Origin: Flavobacterium branchiicola
GTDB taxonomy: Bacteria; Bacteroidota; Bacteroidia; Flavobacteriales; Flavobacteriaceae
Direction of reading: 5' to 3'
Assembly (NCBI RefSeq): GCF_018383905.1
Contig: NZ_JAGYWA010000007.1
Location: forward strand, 377,886 to 441,885
DNA: 64,000 nt
In this document: positions 63,420-64,000 of the stretch, piece by piece
Numbering within the stretch: position 1 is the first letter of the stretch
Layout of the letters: every line of letters begins with the position of its first letter
Program-made: the position numbers and the translations under genes
The notes under the pieces: model-generated
What the model saw: only the letters and a program-made list of their open reading frames with translations
Database searches by the model: none
What the model was told of the DNA's origin: nothing

Positions 63420-63827
63420 ATGCTAAAGAAAATAACCCAAATCGCATTTGCAGTTGTTATGGTAGTAATGCTTGTAAGCTGTAAAAATACCAAACAGAAA
63501 CTACAAGAATTTGTAACGACTTATAACGCTGCTTCAAAAACTTTTAAAGCAGATAATGTTACACTTACTACCGCACGAGGCTATATAAATGATAATAAAA
63601 TTGAATTGCGATTTGAAACCAATTTAGAGCAGAATAAACCAAACAAAATGGCAGCTGAAATTTCTTTTGCGAAGCAACTGAAAGAAATGCTGAAGAAAAA
63701 TCAAATTCCTCAGGATTTAGTAAAAGAAGGAATTCAGTTTGATGCTTATTTTCTCGCGGATGATAATACTGTTTTTGTAAAGCAAATTATAAATAAGGAA
63801 ACTTTAACTGAAGTGTTAAATCAATAA
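63420..63827 (+). CDS. Small lipoprotein, unknown
   Basis: A 135-residue lipoprotein. The signal ends MLVSC (Cys21). The mature part has no recognised motif; it is mixed helix and strand and charged (KQKLQEFVTTYNAASKTF). It starts eight bases after the GH88 gene, so it is co-transcribed. Functional link to GH88 unknown. Confidence 0.65.
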   Translation: MLKKITQIAFAVVMVVMLVSCKNTKQKLQEFVTTYNAASKTFKADNVTLTTARGYINDNKIELRFETNLEQNKPNKMAAEISFAKQLKEMLKKNQIPQDLVKEGIQFDAYFLADDNTVFVKQIINKETLTEVLNQ

Positions 63828-63888
63828 TTTGGAGTTATACTTTGAGTTATCCTGAAAAAGGTTGACTGAATTGATAATATAAAATTAA

Positions 63889-64000
63889 TTAAATCGGAAC
63901 AGAATTGCTTTTGTTCCGATTTATTTTTTTCCATGTTTTCAATTTTACTTGATTTTGCAAATGAGCTTGATTTGGAGTCAGCATATTGATTGATAAATGC
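63889..64000 (-). CDS. C-terminal fragment of an IS3-type transposase
   Basis: A minus-strand frame open to the window end, visible for 36 residues. The sequence NMLTPNQAHLQNQVKLKTWKK matches, from memory, the last part of IS3-family integrase-core transposases in Bacteroidota (LTPNQ-H-x(n)-K-K-x-W/Y-K-K). The stop is TAA at 63889-63891. Another frame is also open, so identification is tentative. Confidence 0.45.
   Translation of the reverse strand, partial: HLSINMLTPNQAHLQNQVKLKTWKKINRNKSNSVPI
63891..63930 (+). terminator. Hairpin with T-run downstream of the small lipoprotein
   Basis: AAATCGGAACA / TGTTCCGATTT, a perfect 11-bp stem with a 10-nt loop, followed by TATTTTTTT. It could end the GH88 operon and also block transcription crossing the IS edge. 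Confidence 0.75.

Larger units (their letters stand above)
63843..64000 (-). mobile_element. Probable end of an IS3-family element, cut by the window edge
   Basis: The sequence from 63843 starts TGAGTTATCCTGAAAAAGGTTGAC, a plausible terminal inverted repeat beginning TG, and encloses the transposase C-terminus on the minus strand. The other end lies beyond the window. Confidence 0.4.

Noticed and set aside
1..64000. CRISPR array, rRNA, tRNA
   Set aside because: No regularly spaced direct repeats with unique spacers, no cas genes, and no cloverleaf or rRNA-like stretch were noticed by eye. A tRNA scan would settle this.

Overview
The window is bacterial chromosome from a member of the Bacteroidota, most probably a Flavobacterium. 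The DNA is AT-rich. It encodes a SusC/SusD pair, a C-terminal type IX secretion sorting domain, signal peptides cleaved as A-Q or S-Q, and Bacteroidota promoter elements (TTG, then TAnnTTTG) ahead of several genes. Several families of short palindromic intergenic repeats recur. No rRNA, tRNA or CRISPR array was seen. The annotation is by eye from sequence and translation; no database search was run.

Layout. 1-6.2 kb: the 3' part of guaA, two secreted LysM proteins and an OsmC-like protein. 6.4-27.6 kb: a leftward glycan-utilisation locus, in transcription order SusC, SusD, an arylsulfotransferase-like lipoprotein, a diheme cytochrome c, a GH123-like (DUF6067-type) protein, a DUF5107/TPR protein, an M1 aminopeptidase, a DUF3472 protein, a GH109-like Gfo/Idh/MocA protein and a GH35 beta-galactosidase. 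28.3-30.3 kb: a CBM9-like protein and a LacI-type regulator. 30.5-36.0 kb: a rightward sugar-salvage operon (GHMP kinase, nucleotidyltransferase, FucP-like MFS transporter, NagB fused to a PIG-L deacetylase). 36.3-64 kb: mostly housekeeping and envelope genes (pyrG, yidC, mnmA, subtilisin, FabK/NMO-like protein, CoA Nudix hydrolase, PlsC-like acyltransferase, ECF sigma factor, toxin-antitoxin pair, pepD, DEAD-box helicase, rdgB, GH88). The window ends in what looks like the edge of an IS3-family element.

The most informative structure is a pair of nearly identical operator-promoter modules facing outward at 27.82-27.90 kb and 30.36-30.44 kb. Each holds two LacI-type palindromes 23 bp apart, followed by a TTG-N20-TAGTTTCG promoter. 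One drives SusC to the left and the other drives the sugar-kinase operon to the right, with the LacI gene between them. I infer a single LacI regulon that couples outer-membrane import and periplasmic breakdown of a galactose/N-acetylhexosamine-type glycan to cytoplasmic use of the released sugars. The operators lie upstream of the promoters, so activation is possible.

Other points of interest are a signal-peptide-bearing protein with the domain order of glucan water dikinases (43.3-45.2 kb), a TsdA-like diheme cytochrome inside the glycan locus, a 36-residue lysine-rich ORF (56.3 kb), and an acyltransferase whose catalytic motifs deviate from the family norm.
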